Part shown: piece after piece, positions 28,392-40,690 of the stretch
Layout: the number at the start of each line of letters is the position of its first letter
Numbering within the stretch: the stretch's first letter is position 1
Source: Meghimatium bilineatum
Lineage: Eukaryota > Mollusca > Gastropoda > Stylommatophora > Philomycidae
Direction of reading: 5' to 3'
NCBI GenBank assembly: GCA_034231615.1
Contig: CM067322.1
Span: 65,563,349 to 65,627,348, forward strand
DNA length: 64,000 nucleotides
Position numbers and translations under genes: made by a program
Notes under the pieces: generated by a model
What the model was told of the DNA's origin: nothing
Databases searched by the model: none
The model's input: only the letters and a program-made list of their open reading frames with translations

Positions 28392-29692
28392 AGAAAAAAG
28401 GCAGTAAGAGAGACTGCATTAAGTATAGATGAATTTCACTATTAAGTAACGTAGGAGAAATCTTCAGCAAGACACAGGAGAGAAGAATGCGCCCATATAT
28501 AGAACCACGGCTCAACATCACACAAATTGGCTTTCGGTAAAATAAAAGATGTACAGTAGCAATCTTCGCCATCAAACAACTTTCAGAAAGAGCGATAGAA
28601 CATAACCAAGACTTATATTTGGCTTTCGTAGACCAAGAGAGAGGTTTTGACAGAGTGGATAGAGCACAACAATGGATAACATTACAAACATGTGGAGTTC
28701 CCCAACATCTGGTAAACCTATGTCAGAGCATATACGCCAATAGTCAATGCTCAGTAGAACAAGCACAGGTACATCCGATCAATTTCAAATTCACTCGGGT
28801 GTGAGACAGAGATGTGAACTATCCCCATACTGTTCATAACATACATAGATCACATCTGTAAAGTAGCAAAGACAACGGAAGAAAACAATCTGAAGGATAA
28901 CTTAAACGATATACTATTTGCAGACGACCAAGCACTTGTGGCATCATTATAAGAAGAACTACAAAGACAAATAGATAGATTACATCAAACATGTCATACC
29001 TTTAACATGAAGATAAATATAGAAAAGACCGAAGTAATGAAGATAGGAAGAACAGAAAGAAACACCAATATATATATTGAAATAACATATTTAACCAAGT
29101 GACAGAATTCACATACCTAGGAAGTAATATAACAAGTTCAACAGACGGCAAGAGCAGCAAAGAAATACACAATAGATGTAGTAAAGCATACCAAGCCCTA
29201 AGGCAAATGACACTAATCTTCAGAAACAAAAATGTAGATTTAAATACCCAAATAACATTATTCAAAACAATTATTATGCCAACACTGTGCTACCAAACCA
29301 AACATGGATAACTACAGCGCAAGACAAGTGTAAACTTGTGATAGCTGAAATGGCGTGCTTACGCAGAATCCTAGGAATAACGAAGAGACAGGGTGAGGAA
29401 TGAGGACACCCGACAAAAAACCGGCACCACCCCAATCTTAGAATACATCAAGAGACAACAGATCAAATGGTTTGCACACATCAGCAGACTACCATCAGAC
29501 AGCATACCACATCAAGCTATGCTACACAGATACAGTGAAGGCAGATCTAGAGGCGGACCACGAAAACAAAGGACCACTGAAATAAAAGAGGCGACAAATT
29601 CTACAATATACTCAGCACACAAGAGGGCCGTCTCCAGAAAACTCTTCTACCCCTGATGCCGAAAAGCAACAAAGGGTTTCAGCGAATAGATA
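28392..29692 (+). mobile_element. LINE-3, 5'-truncated copy with 11-bp target duplication
   Basis: Flanked by GAGCACTGTCT at 28381-28391 and 29693-29703, which splits the minisatellite. The interior encodes, in frames broken many times: ISLLSNVGEIFSK, AIKQLSERAIEHNQDLYLAF, VDQERGFDRV (reverse transcriptase motif A region), a decayed ADDQALVA-type motif, HTFNMKINIEKTEV, VTEFTYLGSNITS, GKSSKEIHNRCSKAYQALRQ, LRRILGITKR, EYIKRQQIKWFAHISRLPSD and ATNSTIYSAHKRAVSRKLFY-P-stop. It ends in CGAATAGATA. The type fits a jockey/RTE-like LINE; its clade is not certain. Confidence 0.93.
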
Positions 29693-29780
29693 GAGCACTG
29701 TCTTCGGACTATATTTTGAAAATTTGAGAACTCTCTTTGGACTACATTCTGCAAGTTTGAGAACAAACGCAGAAGAAGAA
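29693..29780. repeat. 33-bp minisatellite, right part
   Basis: Continues the array of 28084-28391 for two to three units (CTTCGGACTATATTTTGAAAA, CTTTGGACTACATTCTGCAAG) and ends GAGAACAAACGCAGAAGAAG, the original SINE-B 3' end and tail. Confidence 0.92.
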
Positions 29781-29784
29781 TATT

Positions 29785-29812
29785 GTCTCTCTCTCTCTCT
29801 CTCTCTCTCTTC
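29785..29812. repeat. (CT)n microsatellite
   Basis: About 13 CT repeats following the SINE tail. Confidence 0.95.
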
Positions 29813-30019
29813 ATAATACATGTTATGACGTTCTTGGGTGAATTCGTTATGGGTGAGGGGGTTTTAACCGTTTGGCTAAATTTCTAGTACATAAAGTCGT
29901 GTTCTGAATTTCTAAGAGTTGAGGGTGGGAATTGTATTCCCTTAACCCCCCAGACCCTTATCTACGGGCTTGCTTGGTTATGGTGTCGGTACACTAATAT
30001 TTGGGACCTCAAGGAAATC

Positions 30020-30250
30020 GCCACAGAGTTGCCATCTCTTTCATCCAGTCGGTACCGCTCGAATCATTGATTGCAAGTCTGACACAATAACGACATTGTG
30101 AAAATTTGTTTCAGGCACCCATTTACAATCTTCCGTAACCGCTTCAATACTCGCTCTCAAATTGCGTGTTGTTGCCGTTGTTCTTGACAGCACAGGCCTT
30201 CTAGCTGAATTAATGAGGCCTTCATTAGGTACGTTTTTGATTATTGTCAC
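30020..30250 (-). mobile_element. Retroelement RNase H-like fragment, antisense
   Basis: A 70-codon minus frame reads ASIEAVTEDCKWVPETNF, HNVVIVSDLQSMIRAVPTG. The VIVSDxQSMxRAV part matches the third acidic block of retroelement RNase H (VxxDSxSALxAL). It may belong to the RNase H-bearing LINE family of 15766-16300, which supplies the following block. Old fragment. Confidence 0.5.
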
Positions 30251-30251
30251 C

Positions 30252-30317
30252 ATTTACTATTTATATACTTGGAGTAGCCTTGGCTATTTATGGCATGCGA
30301 TTCCAAGTATATAAATA
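30252..30317. repeat. Hairpin, 16-17-bp arms
   Basis: CTATTTATATACTTGGA (30252) is mirrored by TCCAAGTATATAAATA (30301-30316) with a loop of about 32 bp. Nearly perfect palindrome. Confidence 0.8.
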
Positions 30318-30639
30318 ATGGCCAACGGAAAACACAGGAATAATCAAGAAAAGGAACGAATGATGCCTCATTATTTACTAACTCAGTGACAATGCATGTT
30401 CTGTCGAGAGAACGGTTGTTGCATTGTAAGCTCCACTCCTTGCCAGAATTACATTTCCTCTTAAAGGTCACAGAAATCCCAAACACATTTGCAGCAGACA
30501 ACTGCGTAAACAACTGCATAATCGCATTAAGCACAAATATGCGCTGTTTGATTTCAAGACCAGAGTTTCTGTTCCATCGCTTTTAGTCAAATGTAGTAAT
30601 AACCATTTTTGGAGAGTGGAAAGGGAAACTTATCTCCCC

Positions 30640-31100
30640 ATAGGAAGCAAGAACACGACATTTAGTACCTGAGAGGAAAATAAATCACGTAACCACCCCC
30701 TCCCCCCTTAAAAAACAACATTTTTACAATAAATGTCACCTTGTCGGATATTATCTCAGGCAAAGATAGGAATAGGGTAATAAAGTTTTGCTAATCACAC
30801 AGAATAACACACACACAAATTGACGTTTTGACCAAAAGGCCTTTATCAAGACTGCATGCACACACGCTAAAACGACGAACACGAACGGACCTATTGACGT
30901 TCATATGGCAGAGTTAAATGTGGAGATAACCCGAACGTGTTGAATCTAGGTCAGGGGTGAAACAGCCCAAACAGAAAATATAAAACACACTCATATACAT
31001 TTGAAACAAGACACAGAGGAATAACGGAACAGCATATCATCTACATGTTTGCTTGTTTATGGGCCACCTTTCTATCACCATCATCTGTCGCGATTTCCTT
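30640..31100. other. Unclassified, with a motif common beside Penelope-like elements
   Basis: ACAAATTGACGTTTTGACCA then AAAGGCCTTTATCAAGACTG resembles the 'GACGTTTCGxCC...TTCATCAG' phrase often seen at the ends of Penelope-like elements. Otherwise nothing recognised. Confidence 0.3.
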
Positions 31101-31189
31101 CCATTGTTCAACCTCTTCCTCTCCGGCGTCTGTATAGTAGTAGGACTTTCTCGAGAAAACCCATGAAATGACGGATTTCTTCCACTGTC

Positions 31190-31640
31190 AGCTATACCAA
31201 GTCAGGGTCCTTAGGTCTGCCCTGTTTCGAATGTTTAGCCTCTCTCAGCAGTATACCATCTAGAACACTCGGAGGTCTTCCTCTACTGACAGGGTCAAAC
31301 TTGTTTTTGCTTCCCCCTGCCCTATAGTGACGCTGTTCGTCATGTCCTACTCCGACACCTTCCTCTTCTCCAGTCGGATCCCAAGACACAGCAACTGTTC
31401 AGCGTTCTCCACCCCTTTGGTTTCTTATACACGTGACAACAACCTCCGGAATTTATTGGATTCGGAGTCATATCAAGCATAACTTTCCTACCCATTTTGA
31501 CACCAGCAGCTGCAAACGTAAAAAAGGCTACAGCTGTGCTCATGTCATCCATATCCGGTCTGTCACATTCATCAATGCTACCTTCACAATTGAAGATAGT
31601 TTCACATCTATGCCATCATCTGCGATCGTTGCACCATGAT
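31190..31640 (-). other. Unrecognised coding-like stretch, broken
   Basis: Two long minus frames overlap here, rich in Gly, Lys, Arg and Cys (for example NPINSGGCCHVYKKPKGWRT and VSRGRPPSVLDGILLREAKH). The composition looks coding and the region is less AT-rich than its surroundings, but I recognise no family. It is not a single intact frame. It might be part of the retroelement to which the GIY-YIG-like piece at 31640-31795 belongs. Confidence 0.35.
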
Positions 31641-31795
31641 GTATTTATAGATAAGATTGGAAGGAGACTTGCAGATCGATACTGTGAACACATGTACAGC
31701 ATCAAAAATCACTTGGAAACTCCTTGTTGCTTACCAATTCAATGGTACGGGCCATCGAGGTGCCAGTCAGATTTTTCTGAATCTTAAATAAAGTA
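31640..31795 (+). mobile_element. GIY-YIG-like fragment, perhaps Penelope-like
   Basis: The plus strand reads DKIGRRLADRYCEHMYSIKN then LETPCCLPIQWYGPS, resembling the (E)TGRRLxDRFxEHLxxIKN...PVxxHFN block of GIY-YIG endonucleases carried by Penelope-like retroelements. Only about 45 residues. Confidence 0.5.
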
Positions 31796-31799
31796 AACA

Positions 31800-32305
31800 G
31801 GTTACTAAGAATACCTAACGAATATGAATACCTAAAGGTCCCGATTGGACCGATACGTTGATAATTGTCCTTGTTCTATGTTTTATTGTTATTTATTATT
31901 GTTTTATATCATAGTTAGGTATTCATAGTCACTTGTTTACTTTATTTAGGATTCATCTTTTATTTGTCTGGTTACTGTGACACTTTCCATTTTGTTGGAC
32001 ATCCTCCAATATTTTGGTTATTTATATCATAATTTTTCTGTATGTTCTGTTAACTCATCAGTAGTGATGGCATACCTAGAATTTTCCTCCATCTAGGAGT
32101 CTGCCACAATTTTTTTTTTTTTTAAAAAGGATAAAGGTACATTTGACAGAAGACAAAGTAGGAAATCGAGACAAGACATGCATTTATAATGGTAATGTTT
32201 TCATTGGTGACAGGTTGTAAGCCCATCTCTAAAAAACCTTCTTTAATCACCTTATACAACATGCATGGAGAAAAATACTGGTCCTATTTTTTGCACCGTG
32301 AACTA
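31800..32305. other. Mostly unrecognised; holds the second copy of the 85-185 repeat
   Basis: 31945-32045 matches 85-185. A T run lies at 32108. Nothing else recognised. Confidence 0.4.
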
Positions 32306-32311
32306 GAGGCT

Positions 32312-32598
32312 CAGACTGTGTGTTGCCGGGGCCCAAAAGGAGATAAAATAATAGCTACTCTGTTACCTGTAGTATACGTCGCAAGAGGTGACCAAGGATG
32401 TTTGGGATGGAATTGGCTGTCCCATCTCATAGAGAATCAAAGTGATCCATAAGCCATGCTGAAGCTGTATGTGTTAGGCCAAAAGACGCAGATATCTCAT
32501 TTAAGCCGTAAACATGACACAAAGCATTCCATTCTCCGGACTACATCCTGATTATTTGTAGGAGTTTGAAAACTGAACGCGGAAGAAGAAGAACTAGA
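32312..32598 (+). repeat. SINE-B, full length
   Basis: From GACTGTGTGTTGCCGGGGCC through CGCAAGAGGTGACCAAGGAT, GCTGTCCCATCTCATAGAG and TCCGGACTACATCCTGATTA to GAACGCGGAAGAAGAAGAAC. Possible target duplication GAACTAGA on both sides (32299 and 32591). Confidence 0.92.
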
Positions 32599-32599
32599 A

Positions 32600-33600
32600 G
32601 TCTACCGGTTACCACATGGGTGATTCAGAGTGGAAACCGGGACCAATTGTAGAATTATAAAAGTTTGATTCATTTGACGATGTATTAATCGTATTGCATA
32701 TTACGTGATACCATGGTTAGGAAACATGAATATAACTCTGAGCATATGATCCAAAACTATCACCAGTATTAACAATTGAGACAGTCATAGTGGCTGAATA
32801 TTTCAACCTTGAAATCAAAGATTTATAGAATCAAAGAACTCCAGGCAACTGTAAAGTTCAAACAGAAGGCATGTCTGGACACCGACAGATATGACCTATA
32901 GCGAACAAAAAAGTGAAAAAAACCACAAAAAGTGAAAACCAACCAGGGCCAAGCGGGACAACGTATTATTGCCACTTTTGATATTTTATATCTAGATTTA
33001 GATGTTTTTGATACATCTGAGGTGGGCGTCAGAAATTGCTATCTAGATATTAGAATTAATCAAAATGGCTAATATAATATTTTTTTGGAGTGGGGAGCTA
33101 TCTTATTCATCTAGTATACCACCAAAGAGACATGTTGTATGAAAATATATTAGTTCAAGATGTCTAAGAGTGTTTCCATGCACATTACAAATGGAAGGAC
33201 ACATGTACAGTGACGATCGATCTGGAGAACGTATGCAACGGGAAAATTACGTTCTCTGCTTGTTCGGTTGTTGGAACTAAATATAAATATTCCTTGTCAA
33301 CAGTTTAAATTGGATTTTCCACATTCCTTTTATCAGTGGAAGGCTGCATTGAGTCCCTCATTAATATGTAGTCATCAGTGAAAGTCATGCGATGATGACT
33401 CATAGGAATAATCTTTCAAAAGCGACATTTCATCCCCCCCCCCTCCCCGTGATTTTCATTAGTTACTTTTTGTCCACACCTAATGAAGATCATATAGATG
33501 ACTATTGTCTGTCCACAGGTGAACGATGGTTGGTCGTATTCACACCTGCCATTAAGGGTATGAGTGGAAGCTTCAGCTTTCGTTCCACGTTCGGATGAGT
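32600..33600. other. No recognisable feature
   Basis: About 1 kb with no coding block, named repeat or RNA gene that I can see, apart from C-rich and A-rich tracts. Confidence 0.4.
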
Positions 33601-33609
33601 CGCCTTTGT

Positions 33610-34330
33610 TGAATTAAAACCATTTTTTTTTCAAGACTATCTTGATGTTTTCTATCCACTGTTTTCTTGGTCTACCTTTGGCCTATGTCCTGATATTCTT
33701 TTGTTATATGCTCTTATTGGTATTTGGTTTGGGCTCATTCTCATAAGGTGACCGAACCATTTTACTTGTTATCTTTCGATATGTTTAATACGTGATACTA
33801 TACCAACTCTTTTCCTAATATCTTCATTTCTTATTTATCTAGTTTAGTAACCATTATAGCTTTTCTCAGACATTTCATTTCATATGTAACGATTTTTCTC
33901 TGCTGTGAGGCTGTTAAAGACCATATTTGACATTGGTAGCAGAGTATTGATATAAAAATTGTAGATATCTTTTGATTTCCATCTTGGGCTGAAGAAGTTA
34001 TGGTGAAAGTTGATAGGTTACAGTGCTTGCTTTCTGGCATCTTGTTTCTATTTCTTTGTCTATCTTCCATTTTTGAAAAAAATGCTGCCTAGATATTTAA
34101 ATTCTTTGGCTTGTATCACTTTGGTGTTATCTATTGTTATATCCATTAGTGCTGCAGACTTGCTAATTTTCATAACTTCAGTTTTTTGTACGCTAATTTT
34201 CATTTTGCACTTCCTACATATAACTAGCAATGCATTAATAGGGTTTTGCAAATTTTCTTCATCTTTGTATATTAAACTTTAATCGTCGGCATATAATAGT
34301 CCGTTGATTTCATTAATAAGTGTATCATCA
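33610..34330 (-). mobile_element. LINE reverse transcriptase C-terminal half, antisense
   Basis: Minus strand: INALLVICRKCKMKISVQKT, EVMKISKSAALM, VIQAKEFKYLGSIF, then ISILCYQCQIWSLTASQQRK and VTYEMKCLRKAIMV. Same architecture as LINE-3 but clearly a different, diverged family; frames broken. Confidence 0.82.
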
Positions 34331-34379
34331 AGTTTATTTGCAATGTTTTTCTCTTTGTTAATATTTCTTTTATTACCAT

Positions 34380-36085
34380 TTCAAAGTATATGCTGAGGTG
34401 AACGCACGCAACCATGTCTTATTGATGACTACGAAAACATAACAGATGAAAAATGTATGGCAACGAGCAAAACAGAAAAGCAAAGTTACAACTATTAAGA
34501 AGTTATATTTTCCAGTAGCAACATAGGCATCTATTGTTGTATGACATCATTTTTATAATATTTTTTTTGTGAGGAGGAAATCCATTTAATTTTTAAAAAA
34601 TAGGGGGGGGGGGTGCAATTTACCAGTTTTTCCACATTGCTCCCTAGTGGGTCTACTAAATTCCACGTTCTAATTTCATGAAGTGAGTGGTTTGAATTCC
34701 CCAAATCCCTCCCTTATCTGCGGGCTTGAACCCATGTACCAACGTTGACTACCAATTTGTATAGACAATAAACAATGGTGGAATGGAGTGTCGGCCAAGC
34801 GGCCCCTGGGAAAAACAATCAAGGGCCTGAAACTCGTAGGCATTTTTTGTAATGCAGAAGTGGCACTGGTGACCCAATATCACCGGCTATGAAGAACCAC
34901 CAGAATTTTCGATGGCTCGGAGTTTCAATACGATACTGTTTGTATTGTAAAATATAATAGTAAAAATAACACCAACTTTGAAACGAGCATCTTGCTAAAT
35001 CCAGAAAATACTTAAAACACATTTTTATTCGTGGATTGTAGGTGCAATATTTTATCCAACCCCAATTTTATACTGTTTCATCGACAAACTCTTTGCAAAG
35101 CAAATAGACACATAAAATTAATACGACTGGCTTCGGGCAGTCAGCAGGGATTTGGATCAGATCTGTATGTTTTGATGTAATGATAATGCCGTTGTGATGC
35201 TTGTCAATCATTTGTAACATTTTTATCGTTTTGTGTGATTGTTAAAGTACAAAGGAGCAACATTCATAGTGCAAGTTCTGATACTTGTTTTGCGTAAGTA
35301 TGAATTCTTCTACTAGGCCTATGCTATGTGATGTCTCTCTAAAACAATCGATAAAACGAGAAAAAAATACGGTAGGGATTTCGATCTGATTCGAAGGATG
35401 GAGATAGATGGTATGATGATATATATAATTTATAAATAAATAATGAGCTAATATAATTAGCATGCTAAATTATAGGGCCTACAAGTTTTGTGGTATAAAA
35501 TAACACTCAACCAGTCTTATGATATTTTACTCTACAGTCTACAGTTTTACTACTAGTCTTGTAACTGCTTCATGTTTATGATTATCTAATATCATATTCA
35601 TAAACTTTATGATCGGTCGGTATCTGGATGCTTTGGTTTTCCGTTTTGCATTTTCCTTTCTTTAAGATGAGCTTTGTGATGACCGTCTATATTTGAATAT
35701 CAGATTAAAGAGTAGCATCATAAACCTAATTTATGAATTTACAGAAAAGCCCTGCTATGCAGTAAAAACCAAAAAAGTAGATCTTCTTCAGCAATCATCT
35801 CTCAGTCAGGTTGGTACTCCGGATTCTATGATAGTCTACTGTTTCAGGATTTCCATTTTGCTGATTGGAGTGGGCATCTTTCTTCTCAGGCAGAAGTGTA
35901 TGCTGCACTCCTAACAGGACAGAACAATATTGTAATACTGCTGCACTATATTATATGCTTCGTTTCAGGGACTAAATATTCATATATATGTTGTGTTATA
36001 TTGTCCAATATAAACATGTATATATTATAATATATATGTAAAGCAATTGTAATGCATACCTCTACAACCATGATCTATTTTCCAA
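34380..36085. other. Mostly unrecognised
   Basis: A poly-G run at 34608 precedes a piece (34640-34735) resembling 29850-29975 (both contain CCCTTATCTGCGGGCTTG or CCCTTATCTACGGGCTTG). At 35870-35925 GGCAGAAGTGTATGCTGCAC resembles 47618-47640; perhaps retroelement scraps. A 73-codon frame at 35693-35914 has no recognisable motif. Confidence 0.35.
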
Positions 36086-36089
36086 TGCA

Positions 36090-39000
36090 GTAAAGATGCA
36101 TTTTGTATTTGTGCATTTCTATTTTGACATTCTTGTTAATCCTCAGTCGGGTTGGTTGGTTGGTTGCTGATCCAGCGGTCCATGGGCTCATGCCCTTTGA
36201 CCCAATGCCATTGTGTGATATATGCATGTGTTTGTGAGTTGTTGTTTTGTTCCATATAATGTGTTCCATTTATTTGGCCCTGGAGGGAGGAGCATTTTCC
36301 TGATGTCATCCAGCGCTGGACATTCAAAAAGGTGGTGGTCAACAGTTTCATATGGATGAGTGCACAGCCGGCACCCTGGAGTGTGTTGTGGTTGTATTCT
36401 GTTCAGGTGATTGTTAAGCTGTACATGTTGTGTGCGCAGTCGGAATATGATACTCTGGGTCTTTTCTTTCCAGGAGGTTGATATTGTCTTTAGGATTTGG
36501 GCTGGTCATATATTTATAGATTTCCCTCCCAGTGTTTCCCATGGCCCATCTGTTCATCCAACTTTCTTTGTTCACAAATTTCAGAATCATTTTAACTGTG
36601 TGCATTGTTGTTTCTGTATAAGGCTGTTCTTGTTGTGCTCCCCTCTTTGCTAGTCTGTCTGCCTTATCATTACCAGGTGTGTTTGAGTGGCCAGGAATCC
36701 ACTGCATAACAATGTTGACATCATAAGATGTGAGCAGCTGGTTTGCATGGTGGTATATTTCAGCTAGCTCGGGTTTACAATGTCCATCACATTCCAATGC
36801 TTGGAGAGCAGACATAGAGTCTGTAAAAATAACAATGTTTTGGACTTTTGATGGGAAGGCATCAAATATGGTCTTCAGGTGGTACAAGGCAATTTCTAGT
36901 GCTGTTATTTCAGCTTCATAGTTAGAACATATCTCCCCACAGGCACCAAACAACTCATCAGATGTTTTGTCTGGATATTCTATATAGACACCATAACCTG
37001 CTTTGATGATGGCTTTGAAGGCAGACCCATCAGTATAGACATGAATCCATTGTTCTGGGTAGGTGTCTATTGTTTTCTGTGTTGCTTTCATAAGACTTAC
37101 TGGGTTGGAACGTTTCGTTGCATTATCTCTTAACTGTGTTTTGATTTCCGGCAATTTAAAGCCTACGTGTGGTGGTAAACATTTTTCTACTCTTTGCAGT
37201 TTTTGTCTCTTGTCTGGAAGGTGATAACTGTCTTTTATTTCATTGACATGGCTCAGGACTGACTTTTGTTTTATTCTGTGGTTTGGTTCCCAGTTTTCTA
37301 CAAGTTGTTTATTTGGGTGGTCTTTGTTCATTCTTTTGCTTCTTTAATAAGCCTCCATTGCAGCCATATCTCTCCGCATCTCAATGGGTTCTACATTCGT
37401 ATGTATTTCACATGCAGCCGTCGGTGTAGATCTCATTGCTCCACTAATAAGACGTAGGGCATTGTTCTGCACTCTGTCTAGGGATTCTACATTTGTCGTG
37501 GAACATGTTGTGAGGAGTGCACTGTTGTATTCTAAAGCAGAACGTATGTAACCAAGGTATAGTCCTCTAAGGGTATCCTTGTCTGATCCCCAAGATGTGC
37601 CAGTGAGTCTTTTCAGTAGTTGTAACCGTTTGAGTGCTTTATTTTTGATATTTTTTACATGCTTCTTGAGGGTGAGCTGCCGATCAAGCGTGATTCCAAG
37701 ATATGTGGGGTGTTCTTCTCTTGGCAATTTCTCTGTATCCAACCATAGACTGATATTTTCTTTGGCTACTTTATGACTCTTGGTAAAGATGGTATAGACA
37801 GTTTTCTCACAGTTTATTTTTAGCTTCCATGTTTGACAGTATTCATGTAGTCTTTTTAAATCTCCATTTAGTCTTTTGGCAGCACTTTCAACATTCTCAT
37901 GGCTCTGCCATATTGTTAAGTCATCAGCATAGAGGGCTTTTTCAGCTTTGATATGTTTGGTAAGGTCATTGATGTAAATGAGAAAGAGGGTGCAGCTTAA
38001 AGCAGAACCATGTGGTAAGCCTTCCTCTAGAACTTCTTTAGATGAAATTGCATCATTTATCTTTGTCTGGATTGTTCTGTCAATGAGGAAGTATTTTATC
38101 CAGTTGTATAGCTTTCCACTAATTCCCATCTCAATCATCTTCATCAAAGACCCTTTCTCCATACTCGATCATAAGCATGTTGTAAGTCAAAGAAGATGGC
38201 TACAATGTGTTTGTTTTCCTGGAATCCATCATGGATTTTCTGTGTCAACCTAAATAGTTGGTCTTCTGTGCAACTGCCTTTTCTGAAGCCAGCCTGTTCA
38301 TGGCAGAGGATGTTTGAGCTCTTGAGGAACCAGTAAAGTCGTGCGTTAACCATTCTTTCTGCTAACTTCCCAAGACATGATGTTAGGGATATGGGGCGGT
38401 AGCTTTTGGGTTCATCTACTTTTCAGGATGGGAAAGATGTGAGCATTTCTCCAATGTTTAGGCAGTTTTCCATTTCTCCAGGTCATATTTATTAGTGTAA
38501 GGAGTACTTCTTTCCCTGATGTGCTCATGTGTGTTAACATTTCATTATAAATTTTATCTGGTCCAGGAGACTTTCTTGGCTTTAGTTTCTTCAGCCCTTG
38601 TAGGAGTTCCTGCATACTGAAGTCATCATCAAATATGGTTGAGCCAGGGGTTTGGACTTTTTCTTGCTGCTTCAGTAGGTACAGACGCTTCTTGTCAGCC
38701 TCGGACAGCTTCCCTACTCTGTTCACACTGGCAAAAAAGTGGTTAAAGTGTTCTGCCTTTTTCTGATCTGTGGTGATTGTTCTGTTTTCATCTATCACAG
38801 GTTTATCGTTTGTTCTTCTTCTTTTCCCAGACAAATTATTGATCAGCCCCCAAGCCTTTCTGCCATTTTTCCTTAGATCTAAATTTGCGCATGTTTTTGC
38901 CCATTTATCATGTTTGGCCTTCTTCACTATTAGTTTTACTTTGGCACATGTTTTATTGTACAGGATTTTTGCTTCTTGTGAAGGTGAGATCTCAAGGGCT

Positions 39001-40690
39001 TCTCTTGCTTTTTGTCTATCAAGGATTCCAGCTTGCATTTCTTTGTTGTAGAATGGTTTGTATGATTTCCTACTGCCCCTTGGGATGCTTTGTGATGCTG
39101 AATTGAGAATAGCTTTTGTCACCTCTGCAGTAAATGTTTCTATGTCATTGCTTTTGATTTTACCTAGCAGGAAATCAGATGTTTCTTGGAATAGTTTCCA
39201 ATCTGCCTTGCCAAAATTCCAGCGAGTTTTCTGTTTGAAATATGCTTTGTTGGGTGTAGTTATGGTGGTGAGGATTGGTCTGTGGTCACTTCCAATGTCA
39301 TCAAGTATTTCTAGGGAGCAAGCGTCTGTTATATCAGATGAACAGATAGTCAAGTCAGGTCGACTGAGAGATAGATGGCTCCTGTGCAAAAGTGTTGGTA
39401 CAGACTTTGCATCTTGAAGGACAGACAGGTTTGTTGTTTCACAGAGTTCTTCTATATATCTTCCTGTCTTATTGTGGTTCTGGTAACCCCAATGGGGTGA
39501 GTGACCATTAAAGTCACCAGCAAGTATTGTTTTGATAAATTGTGTTGTATGGATTTCCAGTAAATTGCATGTTGTCTGAGGTGGGCTTTATATGTTGTAG
39601 ATTGTGTATTTTCCTCCAGTGTGCCAGATGGTCACCTATTGCATGTCTGTGGGATTGGCTGTTAGTTGGGTGACTTGTCCCTGAATGTAATTCCTGATGT
39701 AAGTAATTATGCCACGGCAGTTGGTACACTTACAGGCATAGCTGGTATATCCTGACATATATTGGTCAGTGTCTTTGTGTAATGTCTCCTGTAAGAGGGC
39801 CACATGTATCTTATGAGCATGTAATAAATTAGCGAGTTCTAGTGTTTTGTTTCTTATTCCACAGATGTTCAGTTGTAGAATATTAAGTGAAGACTTTGTT
39901 TTATGAAAATCTTGGCTCTGCTGGTTCTCCCTCCGAGGTTTTCTGGGTTTAATGTTTTGGTGCTTGTGCAGGTGTTGTTGCTGTGTTGTGTATTGTGCAT
40001 GTCTGTGTTTGTGCTGATGTTTTGGATGCGTTCCAGTAGTTAATTTCTCAGACAGAGCAGCCTGGTTACCCACTGCCTGCCGCGGCCCTTGATAACCGAG
40101 GCGACGTCCGATCTCGTTTGTAATTAGTATGTTTTGTACTAGCATTATATTGCTGGGGAGTCTGTGGATTTTCATCCCACCCCGGGCCAGAGCCAGAGAA
40201 AAACTATCACACTACTTGGAAGGAAGGTTTCAACCTATGAACTGCTCCGAGCCTCTGCAGCCAAGATAGGGTTCACTGTGCTCATTCCCCGCCACCAATT
40301 GACTACTGCTTATGCCGAACTTCTCTATTGCTCCAGGCATAACCAAATGTACAAGTCAAAAGGATCGTCACGTCCTGAGTCAGTGTGCCTCTATGATGGA
40401 CCTCAGCCATAGGAAAAACAGTGCTGTCAGTTTCCTCCTCCCCACTGCTGCGCAGCAAATCTCTAGCTCTCTCCCAACCACAGAGGGTGCATACATAAAC
40501 AAATAAAGAAAAAGAATACAACATGGCATAAAATATATTGTAACAAAAAATTAAAAGTATGAGAGGCATAATTGTATAGATGACATGCCATGAAGCTTCT
40601 ATAATAGATAACCTCAATATAACGGCATGTCATCTACTTAGGTTTTTCTGTTGCATGGGCCATTGGTGAGACCCACAGACGCAAACCATG
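36090..40690 (-). mobile_element. LINE-1 of this window: near-complete I-type LINE with RNase H
   Basis: Minus strand, in order: a 5' non-coding region with a hairpin (about 40570-40690); a frame from 40175 with endonuclease blocks LNILQLNICGIRN, VALLQETLHKD, then GDFNGHSPHWGY (about 39525) and LDDIGSDHRPIL (about 39300); reverse transcriptase with RKSPGPDKIYNEML, AGFRKGSCTEDQLF, AIFFDLQHAYDRVW, GLPHGSALSCTLF and ALYADDLTIW (YADD, about 37940); RNase H with VYTDGSA, SNYEAEITALE, IFTDSMSALQAL and PGHSNTPGNDKADRLAKRGA, so all four acidic residues stand; then a CRLCTHPYETVDHHLFEC knuckle and a stop near 36210. The body is in at least five open pieces (40175-39636, 39514-39729 and 39389-38412, 38353-38144, 38162-37344, 37331-36414), so several frameshifts or stops inactivate it. 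No ORF1 is evident. The RNase H and knuckle place it in or near the I clade. Confidence 0.93.
40570..40645 (-). repeat. Hairpin in the LINE 5' region
   Basis: TAGATGACATGCC and GGCATGTCATCTA form a 13-bp stem about 35 bp apart. The same hairpin is kept at 18990-19075 and 23200-23270. Confidence 0.85.

Noticed and set aside
28084-28393. Two overlapping frames of about 95 codons with a regular 11-residue peptide repeat
   Set aside because: Product of a 33-bp minisatellite that derives from SINE-B; no start context, no domain.
36414-38162. Two long frames (305 and 272 codons) as host genes
   Set aside because: They encode the RNase H and reverse transcriptase of a LINE.
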